A stretch of DNA of 64,000 bases. Source: Ogataea parapolymorpha DL-1 (lineage: Eukaryota; Ascomycota; Pichiomycetes; Pichiales; Pichiaceae). The notes beneath the pieces were generated by a model. The model had not been told where the DNA came from. It made no database searches and saw nothing but the letters and a program-made list of their open reading frames with translations. The stretch covers positions 1,178,001 through 1,242,000 of the forward strand of contig NC_027860.1 of NCBI RefSeq assembly GCF_000187245.1, in the 5' to 3' direction. The position numbers and the translations under genes were made by a program. Of this stretch, positions 56,179 through 64,000 are shown one piece after another; within the stretch, counting starts at the first letter, position 1, and each line of letters begins with the position of its first letter.

Positions 56179-57606
56179 ATGGCTCAGGTGAATAGCTCAC
56201 AGGGAGGTGCTACAATGCGTTCCGGTATCATTAACCTCATGAACACTATTTTGGGAGCTGGTCTTCTTAGTGTGCCCTATGCCATCAAATGCGATGGTGT
56301 TTTATTGGGAATACTGTTCGTTTTGTTTTCAGCATTCACCTCTGGTCTTGGTTTATACCTATTGGCGATATCAGCTTCATATACGATTCCAGGCCACGCT
56401 TCATTTTTCTCTTTGTCGAAGCTAACGGTCCCCCAGCTTGGGATTGTTTTCGACCTTGCGATCGCTATCAAATGTTTTGGTGTAGCATGCTCCTATTTGA
56501 TTGTGGTAGGGGACCTCATGCCTCAAATCATAGATTCGATTTGCTCTGACCATACCCTTCAAAATTACCCCTGGCTATCAAGCCGAACATTGTGGATCAC
56601 ATTATTTCTGGCCGCCATATTGCCGCTTGTCTACAGAAGAAAATTGGATTCTCTCAAGACCGCATCGCTTGTTGCTCTTTCTTCGGTGGGGTACTTGGTG
56701 ATATTAGTCGTGGTCCATTTTGTGCACATATGGAGTGGAGGAAAGGAAGATATTGTCAAAGGACCTGTTCATTTGCTGAAGCCAAATTCAGTGGTTGCGG
56801 TTTTGTCTTCATTTCCGATCCTCGTGTTCGGGTTCACCTGCCATCAAAATCAACTAGGGATTATCAACGAGCTTCACGATAGATCCTTGGCAAGTGTCAC
56901 CAAAATGAATATTGTTTCAATTGGCTCAGCTTGTGTTCTCTATATCATTGTTGGTCTTTCTGGTTATCTTACATTTGGGGACACCGTCTCTGGGAATATC
57001 ATTGCCATGTACCCAAATTCAATTTCATCAACAATTGGGAGGATTGCCATTGTGATTCTGGTCACTCTAAGCTACCCGTTGCAATCAAATCCGGCTAGGG
57101 CTTCTATAAATCACGTCGCCTATTACATTAATGAGTCGAATCTGGCAGATTCCATACGATCTCTCTCAAGATCAACGACTAGCTCGACGCTCATGACCAC
57201 GGAAGAGCGTCGAAATTTAATATCTCAGGCTCCACCTCTGAATGGGACAGCTCTTTTCGATGATTCTTTTGCCGGAGACGAGGAAAATGAAGGTGACCAT
57301 TATGTGGAACTTACAAACACAAAACTAGTGGTGATCACAACTATTATCGTCGTGTCATCCTACATCGTTGCCATCACAGTGAAGTCGCTTGCTCATGTGC
57401 TAGCAATTGTGGGTTCTACAGGTTCGACATCCATCTCATTTATTCTGCCAGGATTTTTTGCATACAAATTGATAGGAGATGGTAGCGCACCGCTTTCTAC
57501 GAAGGAATGGATTCTAAAATACGCTGGATTGTTGTTGCTTATATGGGGCTTCATCGTGATGACAATCTGCTTGTCTGCTACTCTTTTCTTGGGTGCGACT
57601 CATTAA
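56179..57606 (+). CDS. Vacuolar amino-acid transporter of the AVT5/6/7 group
   Basis: The 475-aa protein has about 11 transmembrane helices of the AAAP/SLC38 family. It starts GGATMRSGIINLMNTILGAGLLSVPYAIKCDG, the substrate-unwound first helix with its GAGLLSVPYA motif. Later come ILVFGFTCHQNQLGIINEL and YLTFGDTVSGNIIAMYP, typical of the Avt5/6/7 branch. A cytosolic loop between helices 8 and 9 (about 318-370) is Ser/Thr-rich with an acidic stretch (FAGDEENEGDHYVEL). In S. cerevisiae Avt6 exports Asp and Glu from the vacuole, Avt7 neutral amino acids. The subgroup is clear but the exact orthologue is not. A GATAAG core lies 18 bp upstream on the opposite strand. Confidence 0.85.
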   Translation: MAQVNSSQGGATMRSGIINLMNTILGAGLLSVPYAIKCDGVLLGILFVLFSAFTSGLGLYLLAISASYTIPGHASFFSLSKLTVPQLGIVFDLAIAIKCFGVACSYLIVVGDLMPQIIDSICSDHTLQNYPWLSSRTLWITLFLAAILPLVYRRKLDSLKTASLVALSSVGYLVILVVVHFVHIWSGGKEDIVKGPVHLLKPNSVVAVLSSFPILVFGFTCHQNQLGIINELHDRSLASVTKMNIVSIGSACVLYIIVGLSGYLTFGDTVSGNIIAMYPNSISSTIGRIAIVILVTLSYPLQSNPARASINHVAYYINESNLADSIRSLSRSTTSSTLMTTEERRNLISQAPPLNGTALFDDSFAGDEENEGDHYVELTNTKLVVITTIIVVSSYIVAITVKSLAHVLAIVGSTGSTSISFILPGFFAYKLIGDGSAPLSTKEWILKYAGLLLLIWGFIVMTICLSATLFLGATH

Positions 57607-57655
57607 TCGAGCTAGACAATTACAATTTCATGTTACAATAACTAATCCCATGCTT

Positions 57656-59743
57656 TTAGGAATCATGGCCCGTAGTGTCAACATCTTCCTCGTCTTCTAA
57701 GCTTTCCAGAGCTTCTTTAATTAAATGCGAGCCCTTAGGATCCAGGTTCAAAGCTATAGTGAATTGCTTGATAGCATCATTTTTCCGTCCATAGATCCTG
57801 TAGAGTTTTCCGAGCAAGAAATGGACGGAAGCCTCATCTGGAGCCAAATTCTCAAGCTTTTCAAAATCTTTGAGAGCCAGATCGTATCTTTTCAGCGAAA
57901 TCAATGCTTGAGCCTTTTTGAACAATGCCAGCATCGACAAAGGCTGCAGACGAGATGCAAAGATATATTGTCTTAAAGCTTGCTCTTTCTTGCCCAATTT
58001 CTCAAGAACCATTCCCACACAACATATGAGAATTACATTCACCGGATTTATTTCAACTGCTTTCCGGAAATGAAACTCTGCCTTTCGGAAATCGCCTAGT
58101 TTCAAATAAACCATTCCAATTCCATAGAATGCATTATAATGTCTTTTGTCGAGGAGAATTGCGTGTCTAAAACATTCCAATGCATTCTCAAATGCATCAT
58201 TAGACAAATATTCATGGCCTTGTAGAGTATAAGAGTATGCGAAATTCTTGTCTACCTGATTAGCTTTCTGGAAACATTTTATTGCTTCATCTGGTTCTCG
58301 ATTCAGTGAAAACAAATTTCCCACGGCAATCCAGGCCTCAGGCGAGTCTTTGGAGATTTCATGGAGTTCGTGCGAGAGGAAACTTAAATCCATTTCCTTA
58401 TGTAAATGCCATAATAGTGTAGAGTAATACTCCATTTCTTCGATCCGCGTTCTGTCAAGCTGGCGCAATTTGATGAAGTAGTTTTCGGCTTCCTCGTAAT
58501 TCACAATCTCAAAATGTAAACGTCCTAGCTTTCCTAGAACCCAGGGAGTATTCCGTTCATTTTCTGGAAGCGAGTCAAATATTCTGATTGCCTTGAAACA
58601 ATCATAAAAGCACATCGCTTTGAAACCTTTTGCAAGCTTAGCATAAGTTCCAAGAAGTTGTTGGTCATTTGATCTCTGGAGAATGTCTGGTCTTGGCTCG
58701 TTTCCAACCATACCAGCATTTGAGAACGTCGAGCCGATGACACGCTTGATTCCGGCTCCCTCACGTTTGGAATTCTGTGATCCTGCTGAAGAAGCCCCGG
58801 TTACTCCACTTGTCGCGGTGAAGTTCGAATCTGTGAGTGTGTTCAATGGATGTCCTAAAAGCCTTGAGGTGATAGAAGTTGAATTTCTCGAAGACTTACG
58901 GCGTATGGAATCCGTTGGGGCTGATGGATGTTTAAATCCATCAAAATTCGAGCTCTTTGCGGCTTTTCGATTTGGTGCGTCTGGCATTTGCAGTTGTTTT
59001 ACCCTGGGAGTCGCTAATATAGTGTGACTTTGTTGCTCTGGTGTCTGGGCAACACTTCCACCGTTTGCTGGCCCAGTGCTTGAATGTGCTGGGGTTTTGA
59101 AAAAGTGTCTGCTGTCGGATTTTTGATCAGAGAAACCAAAGCCTCCCTTTTTCTCATCTGCAGAAATGGGCTGTACATTTTTGAACAAAGATCCTGAAAT
59201 TTCATCAATGGTGTTCACCTTGTAAATAGAGTTCACTTTAACTTTCACGCCCATCTTGCACAATTCTTCAAACGCTTCGAACATGTAGGGATTGATGTTG
59301 AGGACCTGGGAGTAGTTTAGTGCACTGCGTCTCACGTCTCCAACAGATGCATAAAGCTTGGCTAAAAGAATGTAGCAGGCAACATTGTCTGGCATGTATC
59401 TGGAATCAGTGTCGTCCGCTCGACTAAGCTGAGACCAGAGGGGCAAGGTTCTCGTCAGCGCCGATATGCCATCAGATTCGCATTTGAGGTCCAGGCACGA
59501 TTTGGCAAACATATATGAGCAACCAACATGTTGTACGCTATAGCTGGCTGTCAGATTGTAGGCCGTTTTGTAGCGTTTGCGTTTGTACAGCACCAGCGCA
59601 TACAGATGAATGCTGTCTAGATTATTTGGATTTTGAGCTATAAGCCGTTCAGACGTGAATTCAGCAGTCGATAGAAGGTCATAATCTAGCGAGTACAATA
59701 TGGTGGCTCGAAGTTGTCGTATTGTTTGATCCGCAACACTCAT
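57656..59743 (-). CDS. CDC27: Anaphase-promoting complex subunit Cdc27 (APC3)
   Basis: The 695-aa TPR protein has the Cdc27 split. The N-terminal TPRs (about 1-200, including RATILYSLDYDLLSTAEFTSERLIAQNP) form the dimer face. A Ser/Thr-rich linker (about 210-360, with many SP/TP sites such as ATPRVKQL) is likely phosphorylated in mitosis. C-terminal TPRs from about 370 to 680 end with LFKKAQALISLKRYDLALKDFEKLENLAPDEASVHFLLGKLYRIYGRKNDAIKQFTIALNLDP. The C-terminal TPR groove binds the IR tails of Cdc20 and Cdh1. Length is a little below the S. cerevisiae protein. The neighbouring AVT-type gene is convergent, 49 bp away. Confidence 0.95.
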   Translation of the reverse strand: MSVADQTIRQLRATILYSLDYDLLSTAEFTSERLIAQNPNNLDSIHLYALVLYKRKRYKTAYNLTASYSVQHVGCSYMFAKSCLDLKCESDGISALTRTLPLWSQLSRADDTDSRYMPDNVACYILLAKLYASVGDVRRSALNYSQVLNINPYMFEAFEELCKMGVKVKVNSIYKVNTIDEISGSLFKNVQPISADEKKGGFGFSDQKSDSRHFFKTPAHSSTGPANGGSVAQTPEQQSHTILATPRVKQLQMPDAPNRKAAKSSNFDGFKHPSAPTDSIRRKSSRNSTSITSRLLGHPLNTLTDSNFTATSGVTGASSAGSQNSKREGAGIKRVIGSTFSNAGMVGNEPRPDILQRSNDQQLLGTYAKLAKGFKAMCFYDCFKAIRIFDSLPENERNTPWVLGKLGRLHFEIVNYEEAENYFIKLRQLDRTRIEEMEYYSTLLWHLHKEMDLSFLSHELHEISKDSPEAWIAVGNLFSLNREPDEAIKCFQKANQVDKNFAYSYTLQGHEYLSNDAFENALECFRHAILLDKRHYNAFYGIGMVYLKLGDFRKAEFHFRKAVEINPVNVILICCVGMVLEKLGKKEQALRQYIFASRLQPLSMLALFKKAQALISLKRYDLALKDFEKLENLAPDEASVHFLLGKLYRIYGRKNDAIKQFTIALNLDPKGSHLIKEALESLEDEEDVDTTGHDS

Positions 59744-60132
59744 TATCTCTGTATACTTGTATGACTAAGCAAGTGGCAACAATATCGCTAGTTCTTTTCA
59801 AATAGACGTACTTCTGCTATTATCAAAACGATTTGGTACCTATTTGCAGGCACAGACCGTGAACTCCAACAAAAAAACCACGGCAAATTAATGTTTGTAA
59901 ACAGAGCGTTCCCGCAAAATACAGATCCAAAAAATAATATCAAGATCTTCGGTGACGTCGATTTTGCCGTCGATCGACTTTTGATCTGATTGTGGTGGCA
60001 TGCTAGAATTAACCCTATGCTCGTCTACAATTCTCGTGTCAAGGATAGATGTATCCTGATATTTTAGCAAATAACTGTAATCCTACAGCCGTGAAAGTAT
60101 AACAATTGGAGAAATATGCAGATATCAAGGCG
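59744..60132. other. Intergenic region between CDC27 and NAB3
   Basis: 389 bp holding the upstream region of CDC27 and the 3' flank of NAB3, which are both on the minus strand. A 60-codon minus-strand frame (59888-60070) has no recognisable feature. I see nothing else of note. Confidence 0.5.
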
Positions 60133-62346
60133 TCACATATTATTCTTCAGTCTGGCCAAGGTTTCAAACAAGTCGTTAGTCTGATCCTGACTATTGTTGC
60201 TCGAACTGCCGGAAGCGTTGGAATTACTAGGCTGAGAAGGCTGGTTCAGCGAACTAGAGTATGATGGGGCAGGTGGGGCGTTACCCGGTGCAGAGTTTTG
60301 CAACTGATTCAAGAGGCCGGATAAGGCGTTTCCTTGCGGCATCGAGGTTTGTTGGTTACTTCCAGGTTGTTGAGTTTGCATCTGCTGCATCAAGGACAAG
60401 ACATTTTGCAAGGTTGCAGGGTCCATGCTTTGCATGGTTTGTAATAGTTGTGCCTGATTTCCCTGTGGTTGAGGTGGAGAAACTTGAGGCATACCCATCG
60501 GCTGATACAATTGCTGCTGATAACCTGGATAGGAAGGAGCAAACCCCACGTTACTTGGTATGCCATACGGTGCGGGTGGCGGAGTAGGCGTGCCATAGCC
60601 TGGACGGGGCACAAAAGGTTGTGCGTTGCTTCCAGTGGCGTAAGCAGTAGGATACTGATGGTTGTATCTGGAGTTGCCGTACCTTCCAGATCCAGAGTTC
60701 TGTTGATGTTGTTGTTTACCGTTGCGCGAGCTGTACAGAGCTTGGTTGCTGGTTTTTGACTGGCGATTTTGGCCACCATTGTTTTGTCTCGAGCGGCCTC
60801 TCGATTGATGCTCCCGCGAGGCGGAAGCAAAACGCTTCGCTTTTGCACTTAAAATTAGCTCGATGGCTTCATTGATGGAGATTTCGGAGTACTCGTCGAA
60901 TCTAATGCCACCATCGGAAGTTTTCTCGTAAATCATCATGTCCAGCTTGTCATGGTGAGGAATCACAACAGCGAGGACGCCCTTATAAGCGGCAGACGTG
61001 CTTGCTTCTTGGGGAACTTCCGAGACGGGTAAATCGAAATGTTCAGTTTCTAGAGATAATCCATCCTGTTTGAGTCTTTTCAATATTCTGTTATTGAACT
61101 CTGGCGTCGAATCGTTCGAAGTGATGACCTTAACTTCCGTTTCGTTGATCGGAGACCTAGACCGATTTTTGTTGTGACCACCATCCGGAGATCTGGATCT
61201 CCCTCTGTTGTTCTTTGATGAGCCGGTATTCTTTCCTTGCTGCTCCATGGCTCTTTGGACCTGATGCTTGGAAACCTGCAAGTGCATAAATCTGTTATGA
61301 AGCGGAACATTTTTTTCTCCTTCGATGGCCCGTGAACACTCTTCCGCCTTGGCATATTGTACAAAGCCAAAACCTTGCTTAAGGTTGACTTGTTTCACTT
61401 CTCCATAAGGGTGGAAAATTCTGTAAACATCCTCTTTGCTTAACGTGTTAACAGCAAGATTTCCGATGAACAGTCGCGAACCAATAGGAAAATTATCCCA
61501 TTTACCGCTGCTCAAGGCCGTATCTTCGTCGCGCAAATATTGTTCGTAACTTGATCGCTCTTCCGGGGACATTGGCTGAGTGATATCGGGTCTTAGGCAA
61601 AACGGATTGATAGGCACCAATACCTGGAATGTCTCTCCAGGACGCATCTGGGGCTTATTATAAGACGTTGTTGCTCCGAAGTTCACTCGAACATTCACAT
61701 GCGTATTGTTGGCTTTGTTGTATTCGGCAAGTAATCTCAGTTCTTTGTCTGCAGGAGTCAACTGTTGGAAGTCAGCATCGTTCAATAAGGAACTGTTCAG
61801 GAAAAATTTGATCACGTCGTTAAATAGCGGAACGTCCACGTCTTCGCCATTTGCCGATGTAGGCGGCGAATCGGGTCTGGCATCTTCCGGCCAATTCTCG
61901 GTCTTCGTTTCCACTTCTTCGTCTTGGTCTTGCTTTTCTTCGTCACTCGCTTTGTCTTCTGGTTGAGTGTCTTCTGTTGACTTTGCTATTACAACTGGGT
62001 CAAGAACTGGTTTTTGGGCGGCCTCCTCCTGATTAATCTCGGACGTAGTGGTAGAATCTTTTGCGTCTTCTTCATATATCGACTCCGGATTATACTCATC
62101 TTCCTCTGGTGAACTTACTGAAGGCTTTTCTGGTGCATCGTGCTCTATTGTAGTGTGCATGTTCTCGTTGTCTGCTTTGCCACGTTCAGTTGCTCCATCA
62201 TCTTCGGTGACGTCGGCTACCTCTGTTCCCGGATTTGAGTGCTCACTATCAGAACCGTCATGCAGGTTTGATTTCTCCTCAGAGGTCTCCGGGTCATTAA
62301 AGTTAGCCTCCGGAGAATAGTCCGATTGGGCTTCTTCGTCGCTCAT
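60133..62346 (-). CDS. NAB3: RNA-binding termination factor Nab3
   Basis: The ATG at 62346 gives 737 aa beginning with an acidic segment (MSDEEAQSDYSPEAN). The first 200 residues are Asp/Glu/Ser-rich. A single RRM lies at about 290-360, with RNP2 RLFIGNL (291-297) and RNP1 GFGFVQY (325-331). After it come a charged region (HNKNRSRSPINETEVK) and a C-terminal Gln/Pro/Asn/Gly-rich tail (about 560-737) like that of S. cerevisiae Nab3, which can self-assemble. Nab3 with Nrd1 and Sen1 binds UCUU-type sites to end short non-coding transcripts. The frame stays open 113 codons upstream of the start, but that part does not look like Nab3. Confidence 0.93.
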   Translation of the reverse strand: MSDEEAQSDYSPEANFNDPETSEEKSNLHDGSDSEHSNPGTEVADVTEDDGATERGKADNENMHTTIEHDAPEKPSVSSPEEDEYNPESIYEEDAKDSTTTSEINQEEAAQKPVLDPVVIAKSTEDTQPEDKASDEEKQDQDEEVETKTENWPEDARPDSPPTSANGEDVDVPLFNDVIKFFLNSSLLNDADFQQLTPADKELRLLAEYNKANNTHVNVRVNFGATTSYNKPQMRPGETFQVLVPINPFCLRPDITQPMSPEERSSYEQYLRDEDTALSSGKWDNFPIGSRLFIGNLAVNTLSKEDVYRIFHPYGEVKQVNLKQGFGFVQYAKAEECSRAIEGEKNVPLHNRFMHLQVSKHQVQRAMEQQGKNTGSSKNNRGRSRSPDGGHNKNRSRSPINETEVKVITSNDSTPEFNNRILKRLKQDGLSLETEHFDLPVSEVPQEASTSAAYKGVLAVVIPHHDKLDMMIYEKTSDGGIRFDEYSEISINEAIELILSAKAKRFASASREHQSRGRSRQNNGGQNRQSKTSNQALYSSRNGKQQHQQNSGSGRYGNSRYNHQYPTAYATGSNAQPFVPRPGYGTPTPPPAPYGIPSNVGFAPSYPGYQQQLYQPMGMPQVSPPQPQGNQAQLLQTMQSMDPATLQNVLSLMQQMQTQQPGSNQQTSMPQGNALSGLLNQLQNSAPGNAPPAPSYSSSLNQPSQPSNSNASGSSSNNSQDQTNDLFETLARLKNNM

Positions 62347-62826
62347 CAATAAATAATTAACGGTTGTCTCCGAGAAAAAAAAAAACTTTACACCTGAGAG
62401 TGTGTATAGCCAGTAAGAGCTAAGACAATAAACGTGTAATGGATTTATTATACAGTCGCAATTATGTACAAAAATTGTACACATATTGTCCATAATTGAG
62501 TTGCGAGGGATCGCAACTACCCATATATACTTTGGATCAGACCCACATCTGTCCATTTTATGAGAAATACGTCTTTCTGAAAGCGGAGCTTCCAAGAGGT
62601 TAAGACGCTTGCCGAATGTAGTGGTAAAGCTGAAGGTCCAGGTCCTGACTGTTTGTGGTGCTTGGTAATCATGACCATATAACAATGAAATAGTGGTACC
62701 GCGTCACTTTCTATGAGAAACCGTTGTCATCGCTCCCAGATTGGCGTTGTGCAAATGTCGATGTATAATGGTGTTGTTTATCTGTGATATGACAAATAGC
62801 ACACAATCACGTTTCTGATTGCTGCC
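62347..62826. other. Intergenic region upstream of NAB3
   Basis: 480 bp. It starts with the NAB3 leader, which has a long A-tract (62377-62387) close to the ATG, and a TATATATACT-type element near 62523-62531. Sequence farther out has no supported gene. The long open frame in phase with NAB3 is probably chance. Confidence 0.5.
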
Positions 62827-63021
62827 TTATTGTTTGAGTTCTTTCTCTTTTTTGAGCATCTGTTCTCTGAGATGGCCTGGAATCTCGCTTTCACTGTTAA
62901 CGCTTCTGTCGACGGGGCAAGACACAACGCTATTGGCAGCAACGATGCTGAAAGCCACTAAGAATGTAGTCGAGAATATGGAGCGTGAGATTCTGGTCCT
63001 ATTCGCGGCCCTGATATACAT
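62827..63021 (-). CDS. Small single-pass membrane protein, probably mitochondrial
   Basis: The first ATG of the frame at 63021 gives 64 aa: MYIRAANRTRISRS, a basic amphipathic start, then one hydrophobic helix (IFSTTFLVAFSIVAANSVV), a CPVD motif and a helical, Lys/Glu-rich end (EIPGHLREQMLKKEKELKQ). The layout matches small inner-membrane proteins that assist respiratory-complex assembly; a CPV dipeptide-like motif also occurs in haem-responsive proteins. I cannot name the family. It is divergent from MRPL20, itself mitochondrial, across about 210 bp. Short length lowers confidence, but the order of features looks selected rather than random. Confidence 0.55.
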   Translation of the reverse strand: MYIRAANRTRISRSIFSTTFLVAFSIVAANSVVSCPVDRSVNSESEIPGHLREQMLKKEKELKQ

Positions 63022-63231
63022 GATAAAGAAACGGTGAATGTGTTGTGATGGAAAAACTAATTTAGACCCCGTACACCACCCATCTGATTTTTTTTTCACC
63101 AAGAGAGCCAATGGGGTCTTTTTATTTGCAGATACATTTTGGCATCAAAAACCGCTGACGAGTGAGTCGGTACATCCTTGCACCAAGAGGTTTGTTCCAA
63201 AAATTCAAAAGAAAATTGTGAAAAATCAGCG

Positions 63232-63804
63232 ATGCATTCACTTGGAACCTGTTGTAAAGGCTTGCGTTTTCCGTTGGCAAGGTTCAAATCTTCCTCGATA
63301 CCTCCGAAGCTGACTCATGTCCCAAACAAATACAACTCGAAATCATCCGCCTTCAATATCAAACCACAGCTTCCAGATGGTCTTTTCTACCATCCAGCAC
63401 CATCGGCTTTAGATCCGGAGGTGACGCCTAAGGCTTTCCTCCCTGAGGATGACCCAAGAAAGAGCTCAGAGCTGTACTATCCTGAGGAAAAAACACGCAT
63501 AAGCTCCAATCTGGACAACATGCCAATAATTTTCAAGGCAAGCACCCCAAAAAGTTACACATTGAGCGACAAAGAGATCCAGGAGATCCAGGAAATGAGA
63601 AACAAAGGAATTCCAAGACGCGAGATCAAAGCCAAGTTCAAAGTGTCAGACCATTTCATCAATATTTCCACGACGCCTAATCCAGAAACCCTTGCGAAAC
63701 ATCAAAAGAAATTAGAACAAGCGGTGAGAAGATGGGATAGCAGAACAAAGAACGCAAAGTTGATCAAGTTGAAACAAGAAATTTTGTGGAAGAGAGATAT
63801 GTAA
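63232..63804 (+). CDS. MRPL20: Mitochondrial large ribosomal subunit protein mL58, Mrpl20
   Basis: The open frame begins at a TTG, but ATG 63232 gives 190 aa starting with a mitochondrial leader (MHSLGTCCKGLRFPLARFKSSS). The conserved core reads LPDGLFYHPAPSALDPEVTPKAFLPEDDPRK and later LSDKEIQEIQEMRNKGIPRREIKAKFKVSDHFI, a helix-turn-helix-like end found in Mrpl20/mL58. The C-terminus is basic (KRDM). Yeast Mrpl20 is a fungal-specific part of the mitochondrial 54S subunit. Confidence 0.9.
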   Translation: MHSLGTCCKGLRFPLARFKSSSIPPKLTHVPNKYNSKSSAFNIKPQLPDGLFYHPAPSALDPEVTPKAFLPEDDPRKSSELYYPEEKTRISSNLDNMPIIFKASTPKSYTLSDKEIQEIQEMRNKGIPRREIKAKFKVSDHFINISTTPNPETLAKHQKKLEQAVRRWDSRTKNAKLIKLKQEILWKRDM

Positions 63805-63847
63805 TTACGGTGTAGATAGGAATCATTACTATTCATTATTTTCGTAA

Positions 63848-64000
63848 TTAGTTGGACACAAAATCACCAAATTCGTCATCCTCATCGATATTAAATCTAT
63901 TGGGTGATCCTTCTGATCTTTCCTCTTTTGTTGTCTTCGGAGACTCATTGACAAAGTTGTCTTTGAATGCAAGCAATTTTCTGAACCTTTCCTCGAAATC
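63848..64000 (-). CDS. C-terminal end of an unidentified acidic protein (cut by the window edge)
   Basis: From the right edge 50 codons run in frame to TAA at 63850-63848: a helical charged part (ERFRKLLAFKDNFVNE), then a Ser/Lys stretch and the ending NIDEDDEFGDFVSN. Acidic DEFGDF-type ends are common in proteins that bind clathrin adaptor ears, but six residues cannot prove this. The start is outside the window. Codons have normal base composition for the region, and the gene would be convergent with MRPL20, 43 bp away. Confidence 0.6.
   Translation of the reverse strand, partial: DFEERFRKLLAFKDNFVNESPKTTKEERSEGSPNRFNIDEDDEFGDFVSN

Noticed and set aside
62347..62685. 113 open codons in phase upstream of NAB3
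   Set aside because: The outer start is TTG, the translation does not resemble the acidic Nab3 N-terminus, and a TATA-like element lies within it.

Overview
This window looks like nuclear chromosomal DNA of a budding yeast (Saccharomycotina). It is gene-dense, with about 39 protein genes on both strands. Intergenic gaps are short, introns are rare and carry GTAAGT or GTATGT donors and TACTAAC or TACTGAC branch sites, and the gene set is typically fungal (ATG2, FZO1, SHO1, NAB3, MPS1, CDC27, ELP4, BGL2). The tRNA-Leu has an AAG anticodon, unlike the UAG tRNA-Leu that S. cerevisiae uses for CUN codons. CTG codons fall on leucines of ARP2 that are conserved from yeast to human, so CUG appears to be read as Leu. 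That argues against the CUG-Ser and CUG-Ala clades and fits a Pichiaceae/Komagataella-type yeast. The genus is my inference and was not tested.

Layout. 1-11 kb: a partial PhoD-like phosphatase, an FSH1-type serine hydrolase, an FMP42-like transporter, the lipid-transfer protein ATG2 and a zinc alcohol dehydrogenase. 11-20 kb: tRNA-Leu(AAG), RSR1 with a 40-nt intron behind a 7-nt first exon, a C2H2 zinc-finger regulator, a mitochondrial-looking tRNA-binding protein, ECM4-type glutathione transferase, ATE1, an STF2/TMA10-like protein and ELP4. 20-31 kb: FZO1, ERV29, BGL2 (one intron), NOP13, GCN3 and MEF2 head to head only 37 bp apart, and RFA2. 31-45 kb: IRC20, RCK2-like kinase, SHR3, an unknown protein, MES1, a Rua1_C-type regulator, BUD32 and ARP2. 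45-64 kb: MPS1, SHO1, an unknown helix-hairpin-helix-like protein, HAT2, an unknown signal-anchor protein, RPN7, SEC20, MAP2, MRP21, an AVT-type transporter, CDC27, NAB3, a 64-aa membrane protein, MRPL20 and the tail of one more gene.

The genes do not form one pathway. Loose themes are translation and tRNA biology (MES1, ELP4, BUD32, GCN3, tRNA-Leu, MEF2, MRP21, MRPL20, the tRNA-binding protein), protein turnover (ATE1, RPN7, MAP2) and stress signalling (SHO1, RCK2).

I found no obviously new multi-gene system, mobile element or CRISPR array. The most interesting signal is regulatory. Proteasome-associated control elements (PACE, GGTGGCAAA, the Rpn4 site of S. cerevisiae) occur as a perfect 22-bp palindrome of two copies upstream of the Rua1_C-type regulator gene, once upstream of the STF2-like gene, and as a one-mismatch form just upstream of RPN7. 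Several start codons were moved to the first in-frame ATG, because the longest open frames there begin at TTG or GTG.
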